Numbered from the stretch's first letter, positions 56,601 through 61,790 are shown. The stretch is DNA of 64,000 nt from Anomaloglossus baeobatrachus (GCF_048569485.1 NC_134355.1:665071979-665135978); one strand, 5' to 3'. Numbers and translations: made by a program. The notes: a model not told the origin generated them from the sequence alone.

Positions 56601-59386
56601 CCTGCGACACTATTCCAGATATCTGTTATTGTCAAAAGTATGTTGCATCATGCTGAGACCTTAGGTGGAGCTGGGATCAGAAGGTTTGCTTGATCGCAGA
56701 TCCATTTTAAAACTCGCTCATCATTTATGCTGAGTAGGAGCATATATAATTACATTCGGTGATGAAATTGTTAAGGTTTCTTTTCTATCCTGCTAATATT
56801 GACTTGTAGCTGTTAATCTCAGCTGAAACCACGTCCTTCTCCTGTATAAACATACTTCTCACTCTCTCCTATGCCGGCTATAGCACATTCTATACTTCTC
56901 TATAAAGGGGCTATCTCTGGAGAAAGCTGTGGTTTTCTTTCTTGCAGGATTCGGTGGAGTCCCTCTAAGGAGAAGACTGGAATTTCTGTTGTTTCTATTT
57001 TCCCTTGTTTGCCTCCTCTTGCTAGGGTTGGCTTTATATTAGCAAAAAGACCAGTGTATTGCTGGCCTGCGCACTAGTCTGGGCAAGTCCAGGGTTAGCC
57101 AAGACCTAGGCATGTAATTGAGCTCTAGAGGAAGGACCAGTCAAGGGACATTAGGGAGCCTAGGGATCAACCATGGGTGAGTTAGATGACTACTCTTCCG
57201 TCTCCCTAGCATCAGAGCCTACTTTTACATCTTCCGTGGTGTACCCCTCCTCTTCCGCCACACACCAGGCTTAAAATCCCGTCCAAATTGCAAAATGGAA
57301 ACATTCTACTCTGTGTTTACTTAAAGCAGAAAACTTCCCTTTCATTGGAATGACAGACATCCCAAAGGAAGGAGATTTATAGGTCATTCAATGCACCTCT
57401 AGGAAATCAAATACACAAATTTCCACTTCATGGAGGAAGAGGACTAGAACTCTAGTGCTACCTACTAGATGTAGTAATCCCAATAAATATATTTCCTTTC
57501 CAGTGCTTTGCTACACAACTTAGGGTAAAAGCTAAACCATACATTATATTTGCAGACATTTGTATAGTGATATTGCCCCTCCCTAATGAAAAGAAAAGAT
57601 ATGATTTGGCAAGGTGAGAGGCTTCTGTGGCCTCAGAGGTAACTTCTGTCCTTGCTGGGAGTGACAAGCCTACATGACAGAGTAAGGAAGCTTATAAGCC
57701 ATGCAATGCTCCTCAGATGTCAAGTGTAGCACTGACTTACATTTAATGGCAAGATTAAGAAGCAACAATTATGACGCACCCCAGAGCTTTGGGGTACTAG
57801 GTCCTTCCTGGGCAGTATATTTACTAGGACAGTTCACTGGGTGGCCGTTCCCGGTTGCGTGACCCTGGGGGTCACTTGAAAGGGGTTTTTGTACAAAGGA
57901 AAAATAATAAAAAAAAAAAAGTTTTTAGTGATACCACTTGCGGTGTGCGGTTATATGGGGAGAACCACTGCAAAGTCTCTCACTACTGGGGCTGATGGTA
58001 TTGGGCTGCTTAGGTGTAATTGCTCTCCGCAAGTAGAGCTAGGTCCCAGGGGAGGATGATGGTGGTTGTGGTATGTTGGTGCACATGTGTAGCAAGAACT
58101 CAGACGACACAGGGGCTGCAGTTTAACTTGTGCTTTAGTCACTGGTTTTGAGTTGTTGCTACCCGGCTGGTGCTGGTCGTTACCAATCCGGTATTCCCTT
58201 TGTTCCAGTGCCTGTGTAGTAAACTGGTGAGCTTTAACTCCATGCACTCTGTAGTAGTAGTCGGTGGGTCCCCATGGCCTGAAACAGTCTTGGGGTCCCC
58301 TCCTGTTGTCTCCGTCTTGGCCCGTATGGCAGGCAGCTTGAACCTTTTGTGGGTTGGACCTCTGTCCCCATTCCCAGGTTCTCTCTCTGCTGCTGTGCTC
58401 TGGACACTAATGTCGATGAGGTCCTTGATGGTCCCCTCACCGGACAGATTATTATCAGGTGAGCCTGAAGCGTCTTCCTGAACTAGGGCTCTGTACCCCG
58501 TCGGTGCTTGGTCCAATGAGTACTTCTCTGTACTCTCTCTGGCAACCGTACTACTTTTTACTCGGTAGTCACTTCACACTTTCCCGTGAGCACGTCAACT
58601 TCTGACTGACTTGGTATCTGGTTAGTTTCCAACTAACAAGATGTCCGTCATCCGTTCACTTCACTGACTAGCCCCTCCCACTCACAGGTTTCTGCCTAGT
58701 GGATTTAATGCATCCCAGCCTATAGGTGACCACCCGTCAAGTCCATCTCTAGCCTGTCACCCAGTCTGGAGAAATGTGCGTGGTCTTCCAGGAAACCGAG
58801 GTTGGATGCAGTACCCTGTGGCACCTGACACTCAGGGGCGCCACAATTACAGCATAACTATTTTAGCAAGTTTGCTCAATTTTTGTCTCTTTTTCTCATG
58901 ATACAGATGTCTTATATTTGCATTTATTTATTTTTTACTTTCAGCTGGTTTTAGGAGTATAAAGGTAAAAAAAGTTATGTTTAAATCATTTTAACTAGAT
59001 ATTTCCACAATGCAATGTTGATAAGGTCATTTCATTGTAGGACATGTATACTATACAGATATTTTGTTGATATTTCTACTTGCTTTTACATATTTTTTAT
59101 TTAGTGATAAGGAAAGCAGATATGATCAGAACCAACCTTGTGTTCCTATCCGAGAGTCTATCTCTGACTACCAGGGTGCAGGGTGGGGAGTGACTTACTA
59201 AATAAAGATTTGCAGATTTCTAAATTAAGTTACTTTACCAATCATTGCAAATAAATCCGAGTGATAAACAGAGCCTTCATGTTCGTGTCCTTTTTTAAGT
59301 CCAGATCGATACAGTACAGCCGAAACAGCCAGTCCAAAATAAGCTCCAAATGCGTGGATAATCATAGATGCACCGACATCTGAAGC
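10201..59386 (-). CDS. rhag: Rh-associated glycoprotein gene, exons 4-10 (3' part of gene)
   Basis: Rh-family ammonia/CO2 channel subunit of the red-cell membrane. Seven minus-strand exons join as 59239-59386, 40287-40453, 36109-36246, 35806-35927, 31797-31870, 29497-29570 and 10201-10266, giving 262 codons plus stop with consistent phases and GT/AG introns of about 18.8 kb, 4.0 kb, 181 bp, 3.9 kb, 2.2 kb and 19.2 kb. Seen: the first pore histidine in [10 protein letters not shown], the second in HNLHG, the conserved Asp of QDTCG, the [19 protein letters not shown] helix and the C-terminal [16 protein letters not shown] block. Known: RhBG and RhCG carry a longer loop between exons 7 and 8 and other C-terminal motifs; the short loop and PSDQNCYDD favour RhAG. 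All seven exons read open with no stop or shift, so the gene looks functional. Exons 1-3 and the promoter are outside the window. Confidence 0.95.
10345..12140 (+). repeat. Satellite of about 78 bp, roughly 23 diverged copies
   Basis: Units contain TTTGAGCCTCTTTCATATG, GAGCTGCTGCCAATTGTAC and TATTTTTCCTTTTCTA. Copies differ by substitutions and small indels (spacing 67-95 bp), so the array is old. It starts about 80 bp inside intron 9 of rhag. Confidence 0.9.
12195..12962 (+). repeat. Long polypurine tract (GA-rich), left part
   Basis: About 770 bp almost wholly of A and G on the plus strand (AGGGGAGAAAATAAAAGGGG type). Open frames on the minus strand here are just Leu/Ser/Phe-rich low complexity. 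The tract resumes at 13766-13912. Confidence 0.9.
12963..13765 (+). mobile_element. Retroposon 3' end with hammerhead-like relic, inserted in the purine tract
   Basis: Begins near CCCTGACAAAGC and contains CTGACAA (12975-12981), GAAA (13001-13004) and a GUC (13010-13012) closing a 2-bp stem with loop GCGC, as in minimal hammerheads; one core base (G8) differs and stem II is weak. It ends in TTTGATAAATAAAAAAATAC. A piggyBac-like MITE sits inside. The family is not resolved; Penelope-like or retrozyme origin is a guess. Confidence 0.5.
13098..13368. mobile_element. piggyBac-like MITE
   Basis: Perfect inverted ends CACTAGAAGTCCCAGA flanked by TTAA at 13094-13097 and 13369-13372, the exact target of piggyBac elements. 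It contains internal GGTCAAATGACC-type palindromes. Non-coding, 271 bp. Confidence 0.9.
13766..13912 (+). repeat. Polypurine tract, right part
   Basis: GA-rich continuation of the tract at 12195-12962, separated from it by the inserted retroposon. Confidence 0.8.
14219..14483 (+). repeat. 36-bp GC-rich minisatellite, left part (about 7 copies)
   Basis: Unit of the form GCATGTCAGGGCACTCAGCT + GAGCGCTCGGCCGCCG, CpG-rich. Because 36 is a multiple of 3 it gives open frames in several registers; these are artefacts. The array is cut by the hAT element. Confidence 0.95.
14816..15050 (+). pseudogene. hAT transposase C-terminal fragment
   Basis: Reads [40 protein letters not shown] and [10 protein letters not shown], matching the hAT dimerisation domain ([18 protein letters not shown]) of the larger copy at 20210-20350. 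The rest of that gene copy is missing; the fragment runs straight into the 220-bp array. Confidence 0.85.
14985..17164 (+). repeat. 220-bp tandem array, 10 copies, derived from the hAT 3' end
   Basis: GGCTCTCAGAGGACTTTTCT recurs near 14987, 15208, 15428, 15648, 15869, 16090, 16310, 16530, 16751 and 16972 (spacing 220-221 bp). Copies are almost identical, so expansion was recent. The unit contains GATGAACAAGTCATGG, also found at the end of the transposase frame near 20350, so it arose from the last codons and 3' UTR of this hAT family. Confidence 0.95.
17255..20409 (+). pseudogene. hAT transposase with BED zinc finger, broken
   Basis: An acidic upstream block [20 protein letters not shown] (17262-17320) ends in a stop and may be a separate exon. 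The main frame starts near 17459: BED zinc finger (ICKICHGS then NRHMNKYH), then the catalytic core with TTDTWTS (first Asp, about 18395), [10 protein letters not shown] (second Asp, about 18810) and [11 protein letters not shown], then LDPRDKSKF and the dimerisation domain [18 protein letters not shown]. Breaks seen: a stop at 18713-18715, a frame change near 19040, a stop at about 19195 in place of Trp, and a frame change before 19525. About 980 residues long in all, usual for the family. Not functional as read. Confidence 0.9.
20600..22970 (+). pseudogene. Second hAT transposase copy, truncated and degenerate
   Basis: Begins at a point equal to 18025 of the first copy (ATCATGTCTCCGCCTGCACT), so the BED finger is absent. 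Shows [20 protein letters not shown], then [16 protein letters not shown] and [19 protein letters not shown] with several stops and shifts. The stretch 21310-21690 is foreign to the first copy. Same orientation as copy 1, only 190 bp after it. Confidence 0.85.
22971..24590 (+). other. hAT element interior, no coding seen
   Basis: Non-coding sequence within the hAT borders. A block at about 24440-24500 (AGCCTGACTTTCTATCCCTC) recurs in similar form at 28020-28075, so the 137-bp array is bracketed by a short direct repeat. Confidence 0.5.
24600..27960 (+). repeat. 137-bp tandem array, about 24 copies in two sub-types
   Basis: CAATAGCCACGT recurs about every 136-138 bp from 24733 to 27892. Type A units (to about 26110) carry GTTTAGGATACAACTAGGTA; type B units (from about 26160) carry GTATAGGATGCCACTAGGTA and a TTTGCACTAGTGGGACTATA block. 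One A unit sits among B units near 26280-26410. A 690-bp block (5 units) is almost exactly repeated at 26571-26819 and 27261-27509. Confidence 0.95.
27961..28767 (+). other. hAT right end, GC-rich and subterminal repeats
   Basis: Contains a CpG-rich stretch with GCGCGCGCTTAGGGA, a poly-A run (28466-28483) and GGCGATCGCC, then CTCGAG/GAACC subterminal repeats up to the inverted end. No coding seen. Confidence 0.6.
28768..29150 (+). repeat. 36-bp minisatellite, right part (about 10 copies)
   Basis: Same unit as 14219-14483 and restarting with the 8-bp duplication GTCAGGGC. The last copies are diverged and shortened. Confidence 0.95.
29497..29570 (-). CDS. rhag: rhag exon 9 (74 bp)
   Basis: Acceptor TTTTATAG, donor GAA|GTAAGT. 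Encodes (G)[19 protein letters not shown] and TVYWE, the hallmark cytoplasmic end of RhAG. Length 74 bp equals Rh exon 9. Confidence 0.96.
30387..30709. repeat. 323-bp palindrome with ribozyme-like apex
   Basis: Left arm 30387-30526 and right arm 30573-30709 are almost perfect inverse copies (for example ATTGTCTCTCCA, CGCAGCGCCACCTATTGG, GGATATATATGCCAGATCAG and their complements). The 46-bp apex is 30527-30572 and holds a hammerhead motif. No clear target duplication. Confidence 0.92.
30527..30572 (+). ncRNA. Candidate hammerhead ribozyme (self-cleaving RNA)
   Basis: All core bases of a hammerhead are present on the plus strand. CUGACGA at 30533-30539; stem II GGGG (30540-30543) with CCCC (30550-30553) and loop CAAGCA; GAAA at 30554-30557; stem III A57 C58 A59 with U63 G64 U65 (305xx numbering) and loop CCG; cleavage base C at 30566. 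Stem I is UUUGCA (30527-30532) with UGCAAA (30567-30572), 6 of 6 pairs. Predicted cut is between 30566 and 30567. Known: such motifs lie in newt satellite DNA and Penelope-like elements. It is antisense to rhag. Activity is inferred, not shown. Confidence 0.75.
31421..31796. other. Intron 8 of rhag, no feature seen
   Basis: AT-rich intron sequence between the Tc1 relic and exon 8; it may include a decayed Tc1 end near 31650. Confidence 0.4.
31797..31870 (-). CDS. rhag: rhag exon 8 (74 bp)
   Basis: Acceptor TATTTTCCAG, donor ACAG|GTGTGT. Encodes (D)[20 protein letters not shown] and GVIT, the last membrane helix region. It is 6 bp shorter than the mammalian 80-bp exon with the phase kept. Confidence 0.9.
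32017..33530 (+). mobile_element. Tc1/mariner transposon with broken transposase
   Basis: Inverted ends around GTGCAGAATTATTAGGCAA (left) and TTGCCTAATAATTCTGAACA (right), each next to TA (32015-32016, 33531-33532). Plus-strand transposase from about 32237: HTH block [16 protein letters not shown]-like region, first Asp in VLWTDEMRV (32655-32682), second in [11 protein letters not shown] (about 32910), third in [11 protein letters not shown] (about 33010-33043). Breaks: a frame change near 32750-32810 and TGA where Trp follows ENL. A duplicated 3' end lies at 33331-33350 and 33507-33530. Confidence 0.9.
33847..34145 (+). repeat. (TG)n microsatellite plus unclassified interspersed repeat
   Basis: TATG/TG repeats at 33847-33917 lead into a block with AATCTGCACTGTCGCATTTA and GCTGTGATTGGCTGCTATAG that looks like a dispersed repeat. 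It is followed directly by a CAGA microsatellite. The superfamily is not known to me. Confidence 0.5.
34160..34556 (+). repeat. (CAGA)n microsatellite, left part
   Basis: About 390 bp of imperfect CAGACAGA/GAAAGAGG repeats. Open frames on the minus strand here (Cys/Leu/Ser/Val rich) are low complexity. The tract resumes after the solo LTR at 35506-35630. Confidence 0.95.
34562..35505 (+). mobile_element. Solo LTR fossil in the CAGA microsatellite
   Basis: Begins TGTGACGCCCTGG and ends GCGGTACA; same LTR family as 1916-3080 and 55422-56609. No internal region remains. The target duplication is hidden by the simple repeat on both sides. Confidence 0.75.
35506..35692 (+). repeat. (CAGA)n right part and (AT)n microsatellite
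   Basis: CAGACAGA-type repeats to about 35630, then an AT dinucleotide run at about 35658-35689. Confidence 0.9.
35806..35927 (-). CDS. rhag: rhag exon 7 (122 bp)
   Basis: Acceptor GTCTTTCAG, donor GA|GTGAGT. Encodes [20 protein letters not shown] and [20 protein letters not shown]. Carries the second twin histidine (NLHG) and the conserved Asp of QDTCG. At 122 bp it is 12 bp shorter than the 134 bp usual in mammals, which removes four codons and keeps the phase. The intron to exon 6 is only 181 bp. Confidence 0.95.
36109..36246 (-). CDS. rhag: rhag exon 6 (138 bp)
   Basis: Acceptor TCCTACAG, donor ACT|GTGAGT. Encodes [19 protein letters not shown] followed by [19 protein letters not shown] and TLGFKFLT, two membrane helices. 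CAD in this position is typical of RhAG rather than RhCG. Length 138 bp equals Rh exon 6. A LINE 3' end lies only about 45 bp upstream of the acceptor. Confidence 0.97.
36293..36480 (-). mobile_element. LINE 3' end (CR1/L2-like), antisense tail
   Basis: On the minus strand the piece ends in GGTTGAACGAGATGGAGCG and TCTAAGTAACTATGTAACT, the usual amphibian LINE tail of short TATGTAAC repeats. The 3' end sits about 46 bp upstream of the exon 6 acceptor, in the branch-point zone. Confidence 0.65.
36481..37734. other. Intron 5 sequence, no classified feature
   Basis: Includes a stretch at 36740-36910 with CCAGATACCTGTGGCCCTAA that looks like an old dispersed repeat. No coding exon or clear element ends were found. 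Confidence 0.4.
37738..39881. mobile_element. Harbinger-like non-autonomous element (2.1 kb)
   Basis: Ends GGCTAGGTTCACACACTGCG and inverse GGGTAAGTTCACACAGTGCG, flanked by TTA (37735-37737, 39882-39884). AAAACGCA tracts lie inside both ends. The interior has a tandem block (about 37985-38245) of GCAGGAGAGCAGACAGCAGC units and an inner inverted repeat around 38270-38400 (GGGCTTCGCCATATTTTTG). No transposase seen. Confidence 0.75.
39885..40286. other. Intron 5 flank, no feature seen
   Basis: Unremarkable sequence between the Harbinger-like element and exon 5. Confidence 0.45.
40287..40453 (-). CDS. rhag: rhag exon 5 (167 bp)
   Basis: Acceptor CTCGCAG, donor ATG|GTAAGA. Encodes (G)[18 protein letters not shown], then a transmembrane helix [18 protein letters not shown] and the loop [10 protein letters not shown]. 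Length 167 bp equals Rh exon 5. The split Gly codon joins exon 4 in frame. Confidence 0.96.
40665..42610 (-). mobile_element. Tc1/mariner-like element with long inverted repeats, split by a solo LTR
   Basis: Left arm (40665-40930) and right arm (about 42440-42600) share inverse blocks such as GTTGTAGGGCATCATCAATT and CAAGGTGTCGATTCG. The left end is CAGTGTGTCCACCCATATCC beside TA. Minus-strand remnant at 42311-42400 reads [20 protein letters not shown], an IS630/mariner-type catalytic motif. The right end is decayed. Confidence 0.7.
41162..42285 (-). mobile_element. Solo LTR fossil, minus strand
   Basis: On the minus strand it begins TGTGACGCCCTGAC at 42285 and ends GGGGGTATCACA at 41162. 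Flanked by a 4-bp duplication CATA (41158-41161, 42286-42289). Same family as 55422-56609. Inserted inside the long-inverted-repeat element. Confidence 0.85.
42658..43075. mobile_element. MITE with long inverted repeats (about 190 bp arms)
   Basis: Ends GCACACTAAAATGCTAAC and its inverse near 43060-43075. The arms also share CATTGGCCAATGCATGTGAG-like and AGAGATTAC/GTAATCTC blocks. No coding. Target duplication not resolved. Confidence 0.75.
43148..43347 (+). repeat. Direct repeat, copy 1 (about 200 bp)
   Basis: Shares CACCTAACAGCCACAGCTCA, ACGCGAAGCAGACAGGA and TCTTAGTGAAGAGTTGATGA with 44586-44785. The two copies bracket the LTR at 43349-44583. Confidence 0.85.
43349..44583 (-). mobile_element. 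Solo LTR fossil (third family) carrying a MITE
   Basis: On the minus strand it runs from TGTGACGGTGG (44583) to GGACCCCATCACA (43349) and holds an AATAAATATGC polyadenylation-type signal near its end. Without the MITE it is about 500 bp. No internal region. Confidence 0.65.
43702..44440. mobile_element. Harbinger-like MITE inside the LTR
   Basis: Ends AGCTGGTGTCACACACAGCG and inverse AGCTGGGTTCACACTAAGCG, flanked by TTA (43699-43701, 44441-44443). The interior holds a strong palindrome near 43972-44043 (GGTAACCAAGGGAA with its inverse). Non-coding. Confidence 0.8.
44586..44785 (+). repeat. Direct repeat, copy 2 (about 200 bp)
   Basis: Partner of 43148-43347 in the same orientation, roughly 90 percent alike by eye. 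Confidence 0.85.
44786..45131. other. Intron 4 sequence, no feature seen
   Basis: No recognisable element or gene. Confidence 0.4.
45132..45244. repeat. Short palindrome with 45-bp arms
   Basis: Left arm AAAACAATGCGGGTGGGTAG ... ACGTTTGGACGACGG and right arm CCGTCGTTCAAACGT ... CTACCCACCCGTATTGTTTT pair with only a few mismatches around a 24-nt loop containing CGATTTCGCGAGAG. Followed by AAGAAATAAATG. Confidence 0.85.
45402..45607. mobile_element. Fold-back MITE with TA duplication
   Basis: Ends CCTTACTCTTGA and inverse CCTCACTCTTGA flanked by TA (45400-45401, 45608-45609). The whole 206 bp folds, with apex GCCGGGAAGCTTACACCCGGC. Tc1/mariner-type by target site. Confidence 0.75.
45674..47859 (-). 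mobile_element. Tc1 transposon copy 1, interrupted by a MITE
   Basis: Ends CAGTCATATGAAAAAGTTTG and inverse, next to TA on both sides (45672-45673, 47860-47861). The minus strand encodes a Tc1 transposase from about 47484: [41 protein letters not shown], second HTH, first Asp in [13 protein letters not shown] (about 47020), second in [11 protein letters not shown] (about 46200), third in [11 protein letters not shown] (about 46100). A 543-bp MITE splits the gene between the first and second Asp; other stops or shifts lie near 47300 and 47080. About 1.64 kb without the MITE. Confidence 0.93.
46255..46797. mobile_element. Harbinger-like MITE inside Tc1 copy 1
   Basis: Ends AGCCCGCTTTACACGCTAC and inverse AGCCTGCTTCACACGTTGC; flanks TAA on the left and TTA on the right, against TTA at the empty site, so one duplication base has changed. 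Related to 4477-4898. Confidence 0.8.
47862..48660. other. Intron 4 sequence, no feature seen
   Basis: AT-rich, unique-looking. No coding exon or element ends recognised. Confidence 0.45.
48666..49196. mobile_element. Harbinger-like MITE, 3'-truncated
   Basis: Left end AGGGTGCTTTACACGCTGC after TAA (48663-48665), with the ACGTCGTTAGTGACC and CGATCAACGATCG blocks shared with related elements. The matching right end is missing; similarity stops at about 49196. Confidence 0.65.
49506..53534 (+). mobile_element. LTR retroelement, complete-looking but short (non-autonomous)
   Basis: LTRs 49506-50762 and 52278-53534 (1257 bp each, TGTGTCGCC...ACA) differ at about a dozen positions, near 1 percent, so the insertion is young (a few million years at common vertebrate rates). 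4-bp target duplication CAGC (49502-49505, 53535-53538). A primer site beginning TGGCGTCACGAACAGG lies 3 bp after the left LTR and a purine tract GGGGGAA just before the right one. The 1.5-kb interior lacks polymerase and envelope. Class (ERV-like or Ty3-like) not resolved. Confidence 0.92.
51049..51618 (+). CDS. ORF of unknown function inside the LTR element (189 codons)
   Basis: Sole sizeable open frame of the interior, 286 bp after the left LTR. It starts [20 protein letters not shown] and continues with a charged helical stretch ([20 protein letters not shown]), a Pro-rich middle and an acidic end ([11 protein letters not shown]). No zinc knuckle, protease or polymerase motif. It could be a reduced gag-type protein by position, but I do not recognise it. 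Confidence 0.5.
   Translation: MSAPPSSAETTELVSGTAAWLRARAAEICRHYRSQIGGLMEQWAAEVEALVAVARVYGVEAMMEELESDPRPCVPEGPAAAAEGPGLPLAPVLPPSYSLACCTAPGPLGEPLSVTVAGAEDSDSGPDTEPVSEEEEGVVALPGMEATYVPRTGGNGYRAALPRRACYALEGLVPVSFHPEPGEEDENTQ
55203..55421. other. Intron 4 spacer, no feature seen
   Basis: Short unique-looking sequence between Tc1 copy 2 and the solo LTR. Confidence 0.4.
55422..56609 (+). mobile_element. Solo LTR fossil
   Basis: TGTGATGCCCTGAC...CCTGCGACA, flanked by a 4-bp duplication CTAT (55418-55421, 56610-56613). Similar along its length to 1916-3080. No internal region. Confidence 0.88.
56614..57767. other. Intron 4 sequence with possible unclassified repeat
   Basis: A stretch at about 56810-57270 (for example CTGCGCACTAGTCTGGGCAA) has the feel of a dispersed repeat but no ends were found. 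A block near 57440-57475 resembles part of the palindrome arm at 30410-30450. No coding exon. Confidence 0.35.
57772..58845 (-). mobile_element. Solo LTR fossil (second family), minus strand
   Basis: On the minus strand it begins TGTGGCGCCCCTGAG and ends GGGGTGCGTCA; flanked by a 4-bp duplication ATTA (57768-57771, 58846-58849). Same family as 59558-60608. Confidence 0.85.
58850..59238. other. Intron 4 next to exon 4, no feature seen
   Basis: AT-rich intron sequence downstream of the exon 4 donor. Confidence 0.5.
59239..59386 (-). CDS. rhag: rhag exon 4 (148 bp)
   Basis: Starts after a pyrimidine-rich acceptor ending TTTAAG and ends at donor G|GTAAAGT. Encodes [18 protein letters not shown] onward to SDLFAMI plus the first base of a Gly codon. 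Contains the conserved Asp (ASD) and the first of the twin pore histidines (IIHAF). The length of 148 bp equals Rh exon 4. It starts in phase 0. Confidence 0.95.
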
Positions 59387-59557
59387 CTTAAAGATAAAAA
59401 AAATCATGATATTATATTTAAAGGAAATTTTTACTAACAAAATGACCCTGATTCATCAAAGCTTTTATGCCAAAAAAGTGGTGTACTAGATTTTTGGCAT
59501 GTTCTCCCAGCTTTTCAAAATGGGTGAAGCTAGGGAGAGACAGGGGCGTGATGCTCC

Positions 59558-60608
59558 TATGTCGTCCAGGGCTATGGGGTACTCGGTCCCGGGCGGTGTA
59601 CTACTGGGATGTGTCACTGGGTGGCTGTTGCCCGGTTCCGTGACCTTGGGGGTCGCTTTAAAAGGGGTTATGTACAGGGGAATATTTAATAAATTTTATG
59701 TCGTGACACCACTTGTGGGTTGCTGTTATGGTAATAGAACCGCCGCTACACAGTCTTCCCGCTGGGGCTGATGTGAGGGCAGCCGGGATGTTGGGCCCTC
59801 CGCAAGTAGGGCTGGGACCCTAGGTGGGTTAGGTGATGAGGTTAGGCGTGGAAAGAATGGTAGGCCACACGAGGATTTGCAGTGTAACTGGATCTCTTTA
59901 CTCACAGCAGATGGATTGCTATTACCCGGAGGAAGGCTGGTATTCACCTCTGATCCCCTTAGTCCCAGTGCCGGGTTGATGACCTGGTGGCTCCTTTCCC
60001 CTGCACCTTTCTCATGTTGGTGGGTCCCCGCGGCTTGGAGCATCTGGGGGTCCCCTCCTGTTAGTCTCTCAGTCTCTGGTCTGTACGGCGGGCAGTGTGA
60101 ATCCTGTAGGGTCGGTGTTCCGTTCCGGTCCTTGGTTCTCACATTACTGCTGGTGCCCCCAGATTTCTAAGGTCAGTGAGGTCCTGTATGGTCTCCTCAC
60201 TGTGCAGATTTTATTAGGTTTGCCTGGAGCGTTTGTCTTACCTAGGGCTCTGTACCCCGTCGGTGCTATGGTTCCGGTAGTACTCTACCGGCAACCCCAT
60301 GCCTGTGCACTCAGGTCACCATCACACTCCCGTGTCAGAACAGTCGCGTCTATCTCCTCTCACTTCCACTCACTAACTCTCACTGTCCAACTGTTGTCCC
60401 CTCCCACCTGGTCATTGTCTAGTGGACTGGATCGGCACCACGCCTGGGTGGCCATCCATTGGGTCCGTTTCTAGTCTGTCACCAGTCTGTGGGGATGGGG
60501 GAAAACTGAGATTATAACGTGTTTTGCTGTTACCGGCACTGGTCTTCCAGGTTCCTGGGGGTGGGCCCTGCATCTTTGGTGGTATGCAGTACCTTGTAGT
60601 GCCCTACA
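59558..60608 (-). mobile_element. Solo LTR fossil (second family), minus strand
   Basis: On the minus strand it begins TGTAGGGCACTACAAGG (60608) and ends near CCTGGACGACATA (59558), flanked by CTCC on both sides (59554-59557, 60609-60612). It lies about 170 bp upstream of exon 4 in gene orientation, in intron 3. Confidence 0.8.
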
Positions 60609-60612
60609 CTCC

Positions 60613-60944
60613 AAACACCGCTAATCTCTCTCCACAATGCTGCCTCATCAAGACCGGCGAGAAAATTGTCAGTCTTGATTGAACGAGGCCATATAGTTTA
60701 TGTATAACACACAGAATTTGAGTCACTATGAAAACACCACGCATTACAGATGCTGAGATACAGCCTCTGCTGTACTCTAGAGCTGCATTTATAATACTGC
60801 AGTCTTCAGAAATTAAATCTCACAGCATTCCCTGCTGGTCACAGAGAGTTTTATCTAGTGAACTGTTACAAACTTTAATCTATGAGACTATCTGTATAAA
60901 TACATTACATATTGAAACATTAAATAGCTTTAGTTTAAAAACTA
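60613..60944. other. Intron 3 sequence, no feature seen
   Basis: No gene or element recognised. Confidence 0.4.
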
Positions 60945-61110
60945 CTAATTCCTTGTTTCTTCCTGTCTATCTAGTAGGCACAGATACATCTGACTCCTGG
61001 ACAGTTTCTTGTGCCTTATGAAGGCACAGATGCAGCCAACACCCTGACTTTTTCTATATATAATATAGGCACAGACACAACTGATTCCCTGTCTCTTTCT
61101 GTATATAACG
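60945..61110 (+). repeat. 46-bp satellite, first segment
   Basis: Units of 45-46 bp such as AGGCACAGACACAACTGATT + CCCTGTCTCTTTCTGTATAT. Related units recur at about 61690-61790 and 63211-63425, with other elements between. Confidence 0.8.
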
Positions 61111-61128
61111 TAAGGAAACCAATCTCCG

Positions 61129-61452
61129 GTATTGGTGCCACTGTGTTTACAATGTGGATGAATAGACCATGGGGATTCATCTGAACTCCTACAGGTGCGA
61201 TTAAAAGATTTTAATAAAATAACAAAAAAGGTGCAGTACAACGCGTTTCGGCCTCAAGGCCTTCTTCAGGTCCATACAAAAATTTGACATGTTTTTGTAC
61301 TACCTGAAGAAGTCATTGCGGCCGAAATGAATTTTACTTGACCTTGTTTGTTATGTTAGTTTATTTAATTCTTTTAATAGCACCTTTGGGAGTACATGGG
61401 AATCCCTGTCCGATGGTCCATCCTTCACAATGTGAACACAGCGGCACTAATA
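61129..61452. repeat. Head-to-head pair of hammerhead-like repeats
   Basis: Two inverse copies of one unit meet at about 61271-61303. The minus-strand copy has CUGAAGA (61269-61263), a GGCC-UUGA-GGCC hairpin and GAAA (61249-61246) followed by CGCGUUG; the plus-strand copy has CTGAAGA (61304-61310) and GAAA (61324-61327). Outer arms share GGTGCCACTGTG-like and GGTGCNATTAAAA blocks. An extra A before stem II and short stem I suggest decay. Confidence 0.6.
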
Positions 61453-61690
61453 CATTGCATTCCTCAACCTCCTCTGTTTTGACTCCACTGGAAGATCCCA
61501 ATACAGCTCACTGTAATGGTGGACATTGGCTCGTTCAATGTTTTGGAATTTTTCCATGATTTGCTTCTACAATTTTACCAAAAAGGAAGTACACTACAAA
61601 TTTCTCACCCACAGTTTATAACATATTGATACACTCAGATAAGATCTACATCCATTTTTCTCTCTTCTCAAGGGGAATTTTTGCAGAATA
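61453..61690. other. Intron 3 spacer, no feature seen
   Basis: No element recognised. Confidence 0.35.
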
Positions 61691-61790
61691 CTATATAGGA
61701 TGTACGCACAGAAATTACTTCCTATCTCTTTCTGTATATTGTTTGGGCACAGATACAACCTACTCCCTGTCTCGTTCTGTAGATCATGTA
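61691..61790 (+). repeat. 46-bp satellite, second segment
   Basis: About two units (CACAGATACAACCTACTCCC) directly cut by the Tc1 element at 61791. Confidence 0.75.

Noticed and set aside
29497-59386. Assignment as rhcg or rhbg instead of rhag
   Set aside because: The loop between exons 7 and 8 is short and the PSDQNCYDD and GTCAD motifs fit RhAG better; RhCG has PSDENCFED and a longer loop.
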